Part shown: positions 49,191 through 58,465 of the stretch, piece after piece | How the letters are laid out: each line of letters begins with the position of its first letter | How positions within the stretch are numbered: position 1 is the first letter of the stretch | Source of the DNA: Pseudomaricurvus sp033283335 | GTDB lineage: Bacteria; Pseudomonadota; Gammaproteobacteria; Pseudomonadales; Cellvibrionaceae | Direction: 5' to 3' | Length of the DNA: 64,000 nucleotides | Assembly (NCBI GenBank): GCA_033283335.1 | Contig: JAWMQP010000002.1 | Location: forward strand, 1 to 64,000 | Notes under the pieces: generated by a model | The model's database searches: none | Told to the model about the DNA's origin: nothing | The model's input: only the letters and a program-made list of their open reading frames with translations | Translations under genes and position numbers: made by a program

Positions 49191-51890
49191 TCAACTGTTT
49201 TCTTTCAACGGAAAAACGGCATCCCTCAACGAGTGGTCATCGGGTTTCAGGCGAGTGGTAAAACCGAGTTTGTTCATCAACGCGAGCATGCCGCGGTTTT
49301 CCACCAAAATCTCACCTTCCATCACACTCAATCCCTGCTGTTGGGCGTGTTTGATCAGCTGTTGCATCAGCCGTGAGCCGATGCCCTTGCCCTGCCAGGC
49401 ATCGGCAATCACGATGGCAAACTCGCAGCTGTTCTTGTCGGGATTGGTGACATATCGGGCAACCCCCACTTCCATTTCTTGCTCATCCTGCAGGACTACG
49501 GCGACAAAGGCCATTTCCTGGTCGTAGTCGATCTGGGTAAACCGCATCAACATTTCCGGAGTCAGTTCCTGAATCGCCTGCATAAACCGGAAGTAGATCG
49601 TCTGTGGAGACAGGTGGTGAATCATCGTCTGTTCCATGGTGGCGTCTTCCGGCCGAATGGGGCGGATCAGTAACTCTGTGCCGTCGGCCAATTGCAAAGT
49701 GGTTTCCAGGTGCGATGGGTAGGGGTGGACGGCCATATGCTGGTAGGGCTTGGCATTGGCAGGTGGTAACTGGACCAGGATTTGCGGGTCGATGACCAGT
49801 GCGCCCTGCTCGTCGACCATCAAGGGGTTGATGTCGAGTTCCTGAATATGCGGCAGTTCACACACCAGCTCCGACACTCGCAATAACACCTCAACCAGGG
49901 CATCGAAATCAATCGCCGGCATGTCGCGGTAGGCTTGCAACAGTTTGTACACCCGGGTGCGGTCAATCATCTGCCGGGCGATGTACTGGTTCAAGGGGGG
50001 GAGTGAGACGTAGTGATCCTGCATCACATCCACCATTTTGCCACCAGCCCCAATGCGAATGGCGGGGCCAAATACCGGGTCACGGCTAACGCCAATCATC
50101 AATTCACGGCCATGCGCCCGTCGATACATGGGTTCCAGTGTCACACCCTGGATATCGGCGTTGGGTAAGTGCTCGCGTACGGTCGCCAACATTTCGGTGA
50201 AGTTGCTGCGTACTGAGGCCGAGCTGCTGATGTTGAGACGAACACCGCCAACATCGGACTTATGATGGATATCGGGGGCATTGATTTTCATCGCCAGCGG
50301 GAAGCCCAGGGTCTCTGCCGCCACCAGGGCATCGTTGGCGCTTGTGCTGGCAATCGCCGGAGCCATGGGTAGATGAAATGCCCGCAAGACCGCTCGACTT
50401 TCCAGGGTGCTGAGTTGCTGACGGCCACTGGCCAGGGCCTCTTCGATAATCAGGCGGGCGCCATCGACATCGGGCTTGCGCTGTTGGGTGAAGGTGCCGG
50501 GTGCTTGCATCAGCAATTGTTGATTGCGCCGGTAACTGGTTAACAGGGCAAAGGCTTCAACGCAGGATTCCGGCGTCGTCATATGGGGAATGCTGTGCTG
50601 TCGAAATAAACGATGCGCGGGCACCACTTGCCGGCGTCCCAGCCAGCAACAGATCACCGGTTTGCTACTGGCCTGGACAGCCTCAATCACACAGTGGGCG
50701 ACGGCGGTGGCATCGGTCATGGCCTGGGGTGTCAGTAGCACCACCAGCCCGCCCACCTGGTCGGATTGCAAACAGTGCTGCAGGGCAATGCGATAGTGTT
50801 CCACCGTCGCATCCCCCTGCAGATCCAGCGGGTTGGCCTGGGACCAGTGAGGCAGCAAGTGGGGATTGAGCTGATCCAGGTCGCCTTGATCCAGTTGGAT
50901 CAGCGGCACTTGCAATTCTGCGGCCCGATCACTGGCCATCACCCCGGGGCCACCGCCGTTGGTAATGATGGCCAGTTGATCACCGTGCAGTTGATAGCGT
51001 CGGCGGGAGAGAATTTCGGCGGCGTCCACCATCTGCTTTATGCTGTAGGAGCGCACCACGCCGGCACGCCGCAGTGCCGCATGGAAGACTTCGTCGCTGC
51101 CGGCCACGGCGCCGGTGTGGGTGACCGCAGCCCGCAACCCTTCCGGAAAGCGACCCGCTTTAACCACGATGACGGGTTTGATGCGCGATGCCACCCGCAA
51201 GCCGCTGAGAAAACGGCGGGCATCCCTTATGCCCTCGATGTAGAGCAGGATCGAATGGGTACGCGGATCCAGGGCGAGGTAATCCAACACCTCACCAAAA
51301 CCAACATCGCTAGCATCCCCGAGTGAAACCACCGCCGAAAATCCCAGACCTTCGCCCTGGGCCCAGTCCACGGCGGCGGTGCACAAGGCGCCGGATTGAG
51401 ACACCAGGGCCATACGACCGGGATTGGCAATGGCATGGCTGAACGTGGCGTTCAGCCCCCGTGCCGGCAGCATCAGTCCCAGGCAGTTAGGTCCCAATAT
51501 GCGAACACCGTACTGACGGGCGTAAGCCATCATCCGGGTCTGCAGGTGTTTGTTTTCGGCTTTGGCTGTCGCATGGTGAAAGCCGGCCGAGAAGACAATG
51601 GCGGCGTGAACCCCGGCTTCACCGCACTGGCGGATAATGTCGGGTACGCTATGACCCGGTGAGGTGATCACCGCCAGGTCTACCGGCTGTTGGATTTCGG
51701 CAATGGAAGGGTAGGCGGGATGTGCCTGCACGGTGGAGTGATTGGGGTTCACCGGGTAGAGCTTGCCTTTGAAACCCCCGGCCAGCAGGTTTCGGAAAAT
51801 AATCTGCCCGAGGGAATTTTCCCGATCAGAGGCGCCAAATACCGCAATGGATTTGGGTTCGAACAGGTGATTCAGGTAGTGTGGACCCAT
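49191..51890 (-). CDS. Pat-type protein acetyltransferase (NDP-forming acyl-CoA synthetase plus GNAT)
   Basis: An 899-residue cytosolic protein. The N-terminal CoA-binding domain (YLNHLFEPKSIAVFGASDRE), succinyl-CoA-ligase-like domains (SQSGALCTAAVDWA, IITNGGGPGVMASDRAAELQ) and ATP-grasp part (GFPLAMKINAPDIHHKSDVG) fill residues 1-700. A C-terminal GNAT domain (EFAIVIADAWQGKGIGSRLM, about 780-890) acetylates protein lysines. This order matches Salmonella Pat (YfiQ). In Pat the synthetase part is inactive and senses acetyl-CoA. Divergent transcription with an HDAC-like gene, 101 bases apart, suggests opposed acetylation and deacetylation. Confidence 0.93.
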   Translation of the reverse strand: MGPHYLNHLFEPKSIAVFGASDRENSLGQIIFRNLLAGGFKGKLYPVNPNHSTVQAHPAYPSIAEIQQPVDLAVITSPGHSVPDIIRQCGEAGVHAAIVFSAGFHHATAKAENKHLQTRMMAYARQYGVRILGPNCLGLMLPARGLNATFSHAIANPGRMALVSQSGALCTAAVDWAQGEGLGFSAVVSLGDASDVGFGEVLDYLALDPRTHSILLYIEGIRDARRFLSGLRVASRIKPVIVVKAGRFPEGLRAAVTHTGAVAGSDEVFHAALRRAGVVRSYSIKQMVDAAEILSRRRYQLHGDQLAIITNGGGPGVMASDRAAELQVPLIQLDQGDLDQLNPHLLPHWSQANPLDLQGDATVEHYRIALQHCLQSDQVGGLVVLLTPQAMTDATAVAHCVIEAVQASSKPVICCWLGRRQVVPAHRLFRQHSIPHMTTPESCVEAFALLTSYRRNQQLLMQAPGTFTQQRKPDVDGARLIIEEALASGRQQLSTLESRAVLRAFHLPMAPAIASTSANDALVAAETLGFPLAMKINAPDIHHKSDVGGVRLNISSSASVRSNFTEMLATVREHLPNADIQGVTLEPMYRRAHGRELMIGVSRDPVFGPAIRIGAGGKMVDVMQDHYVSLPPLNQYIARQMIDRTRVYKLLQAYRDMPAIDFDALVEVLLRVSELVCELPHIQELDINPLMVDEQGALVIDPQILVQLPPANAKPYQHMAVHPYPSHLETTLQLADGTELLIRPIRPEDATMEQTMIHHLSPQTIYFRFMQAIQELTPEMLMRFTQIDYDQEMAFVAVVLQDEQEMEVGVARYVTNPDKNSCEFAIVIADAWQGKGIGSRLMQQLIKHAQQQGLSVMEGEILVENRGMLALMNKLGFTTRLKPDDHSLRDAVFPLKENS

Positions 51891-51991
51891 AATGCACTTT
51901 TCGCTTAAGTCGTTTCCGTGTCATCGAACCGGTTCTGGGTTAAGTTATAGAATAGTTAAGAGTTTCCACTTATGACTCAAGAGTCCCGATA

Positions 51992-52912
51992 ATGACTGTA
52001 GCCGTGATATCCCACCCCGATTGCCTGTTGCATGAAAACTTTGATGGCCACCCGGAGCGTCCCCAGCGGTTATCGGCCATCAACGATCAATTGTTGTCGT
52101 CAGGTATGGATGCGGTGGTTCGCCATGTGGACGCGCCACTGGCAACACGAGAACAGCTTATTCGCGCACACACCGCGGCCTATGTGGATGATATTTTCGC
52201 GCGGGCCCCTCAACAGGGCAGCATCACTCTTGACCCGGACACAGGCATGAACCCACACAGCCTGTCGGCGGCTTTGCGTGCGGCCGGTGCGGGTATTCTG
52301 GGGGTGGATATGGTGATGGCGGCTGAGATCAATTCGGCGTTTTGCAGTGTGCGTCCGCCAGGCCATCACGCCGGCAAGGATTTCGCCATGGGGTTCTGTA
52401 TCTTCAACAACATCGCGGTCGCGGCAGCTCACGCCCTGGCAGTTCACCAGCTGGAGCGTGTGGCCATCGTGGATTTTGATGTGCACCATGGCAATGGAAC
52501 GGAAGACATTTTTGCAGAGGAAGCGCGGGTGTTATTCTGCTCCAGCTTTCAGTATCCGTTCTACCCGGATACTGAGTATGCCACCGATGTCGCTCACCTG
52601 GTGAACCTTCCCTTATCTGCCGGGGTTGGACGAGATGAATTCAGGCGACAAATCAGCGACCAGTGGCTGCCCGCACTGCACCAGTTCAAACCCCAATTGG
52701 TGTTGGTCTCCGCCGGTTTCGATGCCCACATTGAAGATGAGATGGCGGACCTGAACTTGACGGAATCTGACTACGCCTGGATTACCCGGGAAATAAAAGC
52801 CATAGCGGATACCTACTGCGAGGGACGCATGGTGTCGTTTCTGGAGGGGGGGTATGCGTTATCGGCGTTGGCACGTTCGGTGGTTGCGCACCTGAAGGCA
52901 ATGATGCAGTAA
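51992..52912 (+). CDS. HDAC/AcuC-family deacetylase
   Basis: A 306-residue zinc-dependent deacetylase. Catalytic residues are visible: charge-relay histidines H125 and H126 in PPGHHAGKD, zinc ligands D163 and H165 in DFDVHHGNGTED, D244 in SAGFDAH, and a GGY tyrosine (Y288). The small size is typical of bacterial class II-like HDACs, which remove acetyl groups from lysines or polyamines. Its gene is divergent from the Pat-type acetyltransferase, making proteins the more likely substrate here, as inference. A 272-base gap after it shows no gene. Confidence 0.9.
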   Translation: MTVAVISHPDCLLHENFDGHPERPQRLSAINDQLLSSGMDAVVRHVDAPLATREQLIRAHTAAYVDDIFARAPQQGSITLDPDTGMNPHSLSAALRAAGAGILGVDMVMAAEINSAFCSVRPPGHHAGKDFAMGFCIFNNIAVAAAHALAVHQLERVAIVDFDVHHGNGTEDIFAEEARVLFCSSFQYPFYPDTEYATDVAHLVNLPLSAGVGRDEFRRQISDQWLPALHQFKPQLVLVSAGFDAHIEDEMADLNLTESDYAWITREIKAIADTYCEGRMVSFLEGGYALSALARSVVAHLKAMMQ

Positions 52913-53184
52913 TTCAATAAACCCCTGCTTGATCAAGTGATCGATGTGAGCATTGCGTTGCACGAAAGGCAACGTCTGGTTTACCAAAGTAATAAACACC
53001 ATAGCTGATATTTCCTTCAGGACGGTCGCATAATTGTGTCTGGAAGGGAGGAATTTACCAATAGGCTTAACTCCTGCACAGAATAGTTTCTACTGGTCTA
53101 TCCTCAACTTGAGTTGACTATTCCTACCTGTCACATGCTTCAATTTGGTTGTGCAATCAGTAGGGCTTAGAGGGAGCGGTTGTA

Positions 53185-54735
53185 ATGCGTAATCACAAAT
53201 ACTTATCTTTTTTCGCGACGGTTTTATTCATTGTTGGCTTGGTGAGTCAGGTACCTGCTCAAGCGCAAGATGGAAAACCGAATATTTTGGTGATCTTTGG
53301 CGACGATATTGGCTACATGAATTTGTCATCCTATGGTGGCGATATCATGGGGGTGAAAACACCCAACATCGATAAGCTGGCCAGCGAGGGGTTGAGGCTC
53401 ACCTCTTTCTATGCACAACCCAGTTGTACAGCGGGTCGGGCGGCTTTCTTAACCGGTCAACTTCCTGTGCGCACCGGGATGACAACGGTGGGGACACCGG
53501 GTTCACCCGCAGGACTGAAAAAGGAAGACATCACCCTGGCGCAAATCCTCAAAACTCGCGGGTATGCGACTGCCCAGTATGGCAAGAACCACCTGGGGGA
53601 TTTGGAAGAACACCTGCCACATCGACATGGCTTTGATGAGTTTTGGGGCAATCTCTATCACCTCAACGCCAATGAGGATCTGGAAGACCCGGATCGCCCT
53701 AGTGACCCTGAGTTTCGTAAAAAATATGATCCGCGGGGTATTATTTCCGGCACTGCGGATGGCCCCACCAAAGATGAAGGTCCGCTGACTACAGAGCGCA
53801 TGGAAACCTTCGATGATGAGGTGACCGCCCACTCGGTTAATTTTATTGAACAACGTGCCAAGGATAAGAAACCCTTTTTCCTCTGGCACAATGCAAGCCG
53901 TATGCACGTCTTCATTCACCTCAAAGACAAAGCTAAGGGCCAGTCCCGGGCTGGGCGTGAGGATATTTACGGCAATGGTTTGAAAGAGCACGATGCCCAT
54001 GTGGGGCAAATCCTCGATAAACTGAAAGAAACTGGTCTCGATAAAAACACCATCGTCATCTACACCACCGACAATGGCGCCTATCAATACATGTGGCCGG
54101 AAGGTGGTACCTCTCCGTTTAAAGGCGATAAGGGCACCACCTGGGAAGGGGGGGTGCGTGTGCCGGCGATCGTGCGTTGGCCTGGGGCGCCGGGAGGACG
54201 TGTGAGCAGTGAAATTGTCGATATGACCGACTTCCTGCCAACCTTGGCGGCCGCCGCGGGTCTACCGGATGTCGTCAGCAAAATAAAGAAAGGCGCGAAG
54301 TTCGGCGACAGCAGCTACAAACTTCACCTGGATGGTTATGATCAAACCGCGTTGTTTTCCGGTAAAAGTGAGGAGTCGTCGCGTGATACTATTTTTTATT
54401 ACGATGAAGCGGTGCTCACAGCCATTCGCTATAAGCAATTCAAAGTGACCTTCTCCGCAAAGCTCGGTGAACGATGGGACAGTCCCTTACAAAATTTTGG
54501 TCGCCCGGTTATTACCAACCTGTTAATGGACCCGTTCGAACGTCAATTGGGAGACCTTGATCGACAGTACGCTGAACACAAAACCTGGATTTTGACACCA
54601 ATCATGAACATGGTTGTGGAACACCTGAATACCTTTAAAGAGTATCCTGTGCGTCAAGTGGGTTTGAGTGGGGATGTTGGCAAGAACATTGAAAAAGTGC
54701 AGGCGCAAATTCTCAATATGAAACAGGCAAAATGA
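53185..54735 (+). CDS. Exported arylsulfatase
   Basis: A 516-residue sulfatase with a signal peptide (LFIVGLVSQVPAQAQD). Metal aspartates D40 and D41 are in VIFGDDIGY, and C81 in PSCTAGRAA is the formylglycine site (C-x-A-x-R), which requires a maturase that is not in this window. ITVIY-type IVIYTTDNGAYQYMW and FKGDKGTTWEGGVRVPAIVR give further active-site residues. It hydrolyses sulfate esters in the periplasm. The natural substrate is unknown, and algal polysaccharide or aryl sulfates are both possible. Good start after GGGAGCGG. Confidence 0.93.
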   Translation: MRNHKYLSFFATVLFIVGLVSQVPAQAQDGKPNILVIFGDDIGYMNLSSYGGDIMGVKTPNIDKLASEGLRLTSFYAQPSCTAGRAAFLTGQLPVRTGMTTVGTPGSPAGLKKEDITLAQILKTRGYATAQYGKNHLGDLEEHLPHRHGFDEFWGNLYHLNANEDLEDPDRPSDPEFRKKYDPRGIISGTADGPTKDEGPLTTERMETFDDEVTAHSVNFIEQRAKDKKPFFLWHNASRMHVFIHLKDKAKGQSRAGREDIYGNGLKEHDAHVGQILDKLKETGLDKNTIVIYTTDNGAYQYMWPEGGTSPFKGDKGTTWEGGVRVPAIVRWPGAPGGRVSSEIVDMTDFLPTLAAAAGLPDVVSKIKKGAKFGDSSYKLHLDGYDQTALFSGKSEESSRDTIFYYDEAVLTAIRYKQFKVTFSAKLGERWDSPLQNFGRPVITNLLMDPFERQLGDLDRQYAEHKTWILTPIMNMVVEHLNTFKEYPVRQVGLSGDVGKNIEKVQAQILNMKQAK

Positions 54736-54827
54736 GTAGGTAATTGGCTGGTATCTCAGACGTATTTAAGTGCCGGTCATGAACTTTTAGATTGCGGATT
54801 TTTTTGTTTCAGTAAGCTAAGTTTTTT

Positions 54828-54857
54828 CAGTGACCGCTAGTACACAGGCGGTCACTG
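54828..54857 (+). terminator. Stem-loop terminator after the arylsulfatase gene
   Basis: CAGTGACCGC and GCGGTCACTG form a perfect 10-pair stem around a 10-base loop, followed by ATTTGTTCT. It lies 92 bases after the stop. The T tract is broken, so efficiency is uncertain. Confidence 0.55.
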
Positions 54858-54961
54858 ATTTGTTCTGCTCAGTAAGTCGGAAAACCACTGCTCATCGTTA
54901 AATTTTATCGTTGACGAGGTCCAACCGGCCTGTAAATATCTGGCTAGATTCGCTACGTACA

Positions 54962-55930
54962 CTAATCTTCCCGACGCCAAAGAAACGGTAGTGCATTGTG
55001 TAACCACATCCCGTGATCTAGCTTAAATGTCCAACAGCGTTCGCTATGCTCCAGGTCAGCACCAGAATCCGGTCCCCAGTGAATTTTGACATTTCCCGTA
55101 AGCATTAACAAATGACCCTGTTCAAAGTCGATAAACAGCAAGCCGGCTTTGGGGTTTACAACAAAGTTGCCCAGCGTATTAAAGTAATTATTGCCGGGGA
55201 AATCGGGGATATGGCACTTTGAATCTTCGACTGCGATGAACCCTGGCGGTCCGCCCCGATGGGATACGTCGGCACCCCACACGGGTTGAGAGGTTGATGT
55301 ATATGTATCATCACTATCTGCAGAGCTGGCAACAAAAAACGTATCCGCATGGCGAATTAATCGTGTTACTTCCTGGTCGAACGCCGAAAACGTTTCCCGT
55401 ACCAAAGATTTTTTCTGAGTGCGTTGATGGAGGGTTCGTTTTTGGATGTATTGGGGACAATTTCCGTATGCCTGATTAACCCGTAATGCTATGGCAGTAC
55501 CTGAAACCGCTTCAACCGTGGTCGAGGCTCGATTCCGACGCCTGCTATGCAAGTCTATTCCCAGTAGTCCAAGCTGGTGATTCACCTGTGCAGATTGAGC
55601 CAGAGGGTCTTCTGGAAAAGGTGCCGCCTGCAGAATCAACTGCTGATCCGTGGGCGATTCGATGAAAGGCTCTCCTGGTTGTTCGTGATTGCACAGCAGC
55701 GATGCCCAGGGCCATCCTTTGCTGTCCACATGTCCAACCAGGAGGAATGGTAGTTTGCGATAAAAATCTCGGTGTTGGTCAGGCATGTATTTACGAATCA
55801 CCCGATTACCTAAATGTTCTATTTTATCCCGCACGCCTAACCGCTGTTGAATTAGCTGTTCGCCTCGATGGAAAGGTGAATCCGGAGTGGGTAAAAATGA
55901 AGCGGCTGGTAGATCTTCTGGTGTCGCCAT
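54962..55930 (-). CDS. Pyridoxamine-phosphate-oxidase-like FMN-binding protein
   Basis: A 322-residue protein of the PNPOx-like split-barrel group that has two barrel regions. The first half has MPDQHRDFYRKLPFLLVGHV and GWPWASLL, and the second has FFVASSADSD, GADVSHRGGPPGFIAVED, LTIPDFPGNNYFNTLGNF-like (HIPDFPGNNYFNTLGNFVVN) and GLLFIDFEQGHLLMLTG. These motifs are common in flavin-binding proteins fused to oxidoreductases. The reaction is unknown. It follows grxC on the same strand but is separated by a strong terminator, so it has its own promoter. Confidence 0.85.
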   Translation of the reverse strand: MATPEDLPAASFLPTPDSPFHRGEQLIQQRLGVRDKIEHLGNRVIRKYMPDQHRDFYRKLPFLLVGHVDSKGWPWASLLCNHEQPGEPFIESPTDQQLILQAAPFPEDPLAQSAQVNHQLGLLGIDLHSRRRNRASTTVEAVSGTAIALRVNQAYGNCPQYIQKRTLHQRTQKKSLVRETFSAFDQEVTRLIRHADTFFVASSADSDDTYTSTSQPVWGADVSHRGGPPGFIAVEDSKCHIPDFPGNNYFNTLGNFVVNPKAGLLFIDFEQGHLLMLTGNVKIHWGPDSGADLEHSERCWTFKLDHGMWLHNALPFLWRRED

Positions 55931-55965
55931 GAAAATATTCCTGAAAGAAAATGACGGATATATTG

Positions 55966-56000
55966 AAAAGGAGAAATCTGTTTGAAAGATTTCTCCTTTT
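55966..56000. terminator. Bidirectional rho-independent terminator
   Basis: A 13-pair perfect stem (AAAAGGAGAAATC with GATTTCTCCTTTT) around a 9-base loop, with A-rich and T-rich ends giving a T tract on either strand. It ends the DUF1348-grxC transcript on the minus strand. Confidence 0.85.
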
Positions 56001-56029
56001 GTTCCTCAAATCGTGATTTGGAAAATTAA

Positions 56030-56299
56030 TTAATGTGCCTCATTCGGGTTTGATGAATAAGGTAAAAGCCTTGATTGTTTGTTCAGGGTGGCCAACTCTG
56101 TAAAACCGCCAACGTGAACACCGTTGATGAAGATCTGTGGGAAGGTACGGTTTTGAGTGCGCTGACGCATTTCCTCTAGACGTTGCTGATCGGTCATTAC
56201 GTTGTATTCGACATACTCAATGTTATGGTTTGCCAGCAGCAGTTTGGCACTTTCACAGTAGCCACAGCCAGGTCGTGTATAAATTTCCACAGAGTTCAT
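56030..56299 (-). CDS. grxC: Glutaredoxin 3
   Basis: An 89-residue thiol-disulfide oxidoreductase with active site C12-G-Y-C15 in RPGCGYCESA, TFPQIFINGVHVGGFTEL (cis-Pro and glutathione-binding GG) and standard length. It reduces glutathionylated proteins. The usual grxC neighbour (secB) is absent. Here it is coupled by a 4-base overlap with a DUF1348 gene, which is unusual and suggests recruitment to a stress pathway. The end SNPNEAH is longer than typical. Confidence 0.94.
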   Translation of the reverse strand: MNSVEIYTRPGCGYCESAKLLLANHNIEYVEYNVMTDQQRLEEMRQRTQNRTFPQIFINGVHVGGFTELATLNKQSRLLPYSSNPNEAH

Positions 56300-56763
56300 A
56301 GACGGTCTCCTGTTCTGGAATGGGTAAGTAGGCGTTGGTCTTCACCAATGGGCATGTCGTTGATGCTGGCGATGCGTTTTTCCATTAAGCCGTTGGCGGC
56401 AAACTGCCACAGCTCATTACCGTAGGACCGGAACCAGTTGCCGGAGGTATCGTGCCATTCGTAATAAAACGTAACGGCTATGCGATTGTCCGTAAAAGCC
56501 CACAAGTCTTTGTGCAATCTGTAGTTCAATTCCTTTTGCCACTTACGCGTTAAAAAAGCTTCAATCTGTGTCCGGCCTTCAATGAATTCAGAGCGATTGC
56601 GCCATTTGGAGTTCATGGTATAGGCCTGGGCCACCTTAATGGGGTCACAACTGTTCCAGGCGTCCTCCGCGGCCTGGACTTTACGTCGGGCCGACTCTTC
56701 GGAAAATGGTGGCAGCGGCGGTTTATTCGGTATCGCTTCTGGTGGTTGGGGGGAGGCATGCAT
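56296..56763 (-). CDS. DUF1348 / NTF2-like protein
   Basis: A 155-residue NTF2-fold protein. The DUF1348 core is ARRKVQAAEDAWNSCDPIKV, NSKWRNRSEFIEGRTQIEAF, ELNYRLHKDLWAFTDNRIAV and YEWHDTSGNWFRSYGNELWQ. These proteins are about 150 residues and of unknown reaction. It is first in a two-gene operon with grxC and starts at 56763 after AGGAGATC. A sigma-54-like promoter is seen about 65 bases upstream, and the divergent neighbour encodes a sigma-54 activator. Confidence 0.88.
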   Translation of the reverse strand: MHASPQPPEAIPNKPPLPPFSEESARRKVQAAEDAWNSCDPIKVAQAYTMNSKWRNRSEFIEGRTQIEAFLTRKWQKELNYRLHKDLWAFTDNRIAVTFYYEWHDTSGNWFRSYGNELWQFAANGLMEKRIASINDMPIGEDQRLLTHSRTGDRL

Positions 56764-56817
56764 ATTGATCTCCTGTCATCATTCATGGATGTTGCGTTTT
56801 TTTGCAAAATTGGTATT

Positions 56818-56832
56818 TCAGGAAATGTGCCA
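56818..56832 (-). promoter_or_regulatory. Candidate sigma-54 promoter of the DUF1348-grxC operon
   Basis: On the minus strand TGGCAC (-24 element, perfect) is followed after 5 bases by CTGA where TTGC (-12) is expected, so only the -24 half is strong. It lies about 55 bases before the start codon. The adjacent divergent gene encodes a sigma-54 activator, which raises its plausibility. Confidence 0.42.
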
Positions 56833-56874
56833 ATTAAAATATTCATATAAATCAATACGATAGTGTTTCCAAGG

Positions 56875-56928
56875 CTCTCAAATTATTGAGGATTCACAGA
56901 TTCCTGTGATCTAACTCTCAAATATTTG
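56875..56928. promoter_or_regulatory. Possible activator-binding repeats between DUF1348 and the sigma-54 activator
   Basis: CTCTCAAATTATTG (56875) and CTCTCAAATATTTG (56915) are direct repeats 40 bases apart. Between them TCACAG-ATTC-CTGTGA (56894-56909) is a perfect palindrome. They sit 45-95 bases upstream of the candidate sigma-54 promoter, the usual place for activator sites. Confidence 0.5.
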
Positions 56929-56964
56929 TTAGTCTGTATCCACTCTATCTCACAGGAGCGTGGC

Positions 56965-58434
56965 ATGAATGACGTGCGGTCTTCTGCGGTGAATCTGGCG
57001 GGACTTCACCATCTGATTCTCGGGGCTGCGGGCGAAGGCATATACGGACTCGACTCCGACGGCCGCGCAACCTTTGTCAACCAGGCTGCTGTCCGTATTC
57101 TCGGCTGGCGTGAATCGGAGGTCATCGGCGTCTCACTGCACGACCTTCACCACCACACACATCTCGATGGCAGCCCCTATCCCCAGGTCGAGTGTCCCAT
57201 CTATGCCGCCTTGAAAGATGGTGAAGTACATCAAGTCTGTGATGAGGTATTCTGGCACTCCGATGGACATGCGGTGCCGGTTGAGTACACCAGCACACCC
57301 ATTTGGGAGAATGGTGAACTCATGGGCGCAGTGGTCATTTTTAGAGACATTTCAGAACGAGTCAGAATTGAAGAAGAACGGGAAAGGGCTTTTGCTGAAA
57401 TAAAATTGCTGAAGGAACAGCTGGAGCTGGAGCGTGATTACTTGCGGGATGAGATCAACATTTCCTCTAACTTTGGAGAAATTATTGGCGAAAGTCAGGC
57501 GCTGAAACGCACGCTGCAACAGATAGATGCGGTGGCTAAAACCCCCACCAGTGTCTTGATTCTGGGGGAATCCGGAGTTGGCAAAGAGATGGTGGCGCGG
57601 GCAATTCATTTGCACAGTGATCGTGCGGACCAACCTTTGGTAAAGGTGAATTGCGCTTCCATTCCGAAAGAACTGTTTGAGAGTGAGTTCTTCGGCCATA
57701 TTAAAGGGTCCTTCACCGGCGCCCATAGAGACCGCATAGGACGCATGCAACTGGCAAATCATGGCACACTTTTTCTTGATGAGGTGGGTGAGATCCCGTT
57801 AGACCTGCAAGCTAAGTTATTACGTGCGCTGCAGGAAAACGAGTTTGAACGCGTGGGCGACGAACACACCACCAAAGTCAATGTGAGGGTGATTGCTGCC
57901 ACCAATCGGGATTTGGCAGAAGAGGTTAAGCAAGGTCGTTTTCGCGAAGATCTTTACTATCGACTTAGCGTGTTCCCGGTTGAGGTGCCACCATTGCGAG
58001 AGCGTCTCGCCGATATTCCACCGCTGGCCCAGCATTTTCTCAACCAGTCATGCAGTCAATTAGGTCGAAAGCCAATCCGCTTAAGCCAAAACAACATCGA
58101 CCGGTTAAAAAGCCACAGCTGGCCGGGAAATATCCGGGAGCTTAAGAACGTCATAGAGCGTTCAGTGATACTTTCTACCAACAACTCTTTAAATCTCGAC
58201 CTTGGCGTACCCACTGCAAATGTCAGATTCGAGGTAGCCCCGCCCCAGTCAGCCGATAGTGAAACAGTCATGACAGATGCGCAGTTGCGTGAATTGGAGA
58301 AACAAAACCTGATGGCGGCGATGGAAAAAGCCAACTGGAAAATTGCCGGGCCTAATGGGGCGGCTACCATGCTAGGTCTGAAGCCATCAACCCTGACTTA
58401 CCGGTTAAATCAAATGGGAATTCGACGCAAGTAA
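56965..58434 (+). CDS. Sigma-54-dependent activator with PAS domain
   Basis: A 489-residue regulator: PAS domain (about 15-135, AAGEGIYGLDSDGRATFVNQ), a short coiled linker (about 135-165), AAA+ core (about 170-400) with Walker A GESGVGKEMV near 200, GSFTGA loop (a GAFTGA variant with Ser) near 248, FLDEVGEIPL Walker B and the R-finger region, then a Fis-type helix-turn-helix at the C-terminus (AATMLGLKPSTLTYRLNQMG). ATG at 56965 has AGGAG 8 bases upstream; an earlier in-frame start is rejected. The Ser in GSFTGA still occurs in active members. The signal for the PAS domain is unknown. Confidence 0.92.
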   Translation: MNDVRSSAVNLAGLHHLILGAAGEGIYGLDSDGRATFVNQAAVRILGWRESEVIGVSLHDLHHHTHLDGSPYPQVECPIYAALKDGEVHQVCDEVFWHSDGHAVPVEYTSTPIWENGELMGAVVIFRDISERVRIEEERERAFAEIKLLKEQLELERDYLRDEINISSNFGEIIGESQALKRTLQQIDAVAKTPTSVLILGESGVGKEMVARAIHLHSDRADQPLVKVNCASIPKELFESEFFGHIKGSFTGAHRDRIGRMQLANHGTLFLDEVGEIPLDLQAKLLRALQENEFERVGDEHTTKVNVRVIAATNRDLAEEVKQGRFREDLYYRLSVFPVEVPPLRERLADIPPLAQHFLNQSCSQLGRKPIRLSQNNIDRLKSHSWPGNIRELKNVIERSVILSTNNSLNLDLGVPTANVRFEVAPPQSADSETVMTDAQLRELEKQNLMAAMEKANWKIAGPNGAATMLGLKPSTLTYRLNQMGIRRK

Positions 58435-58465
58435 TTCATGAATTTCTTCAGCCTATCCAGTACTT

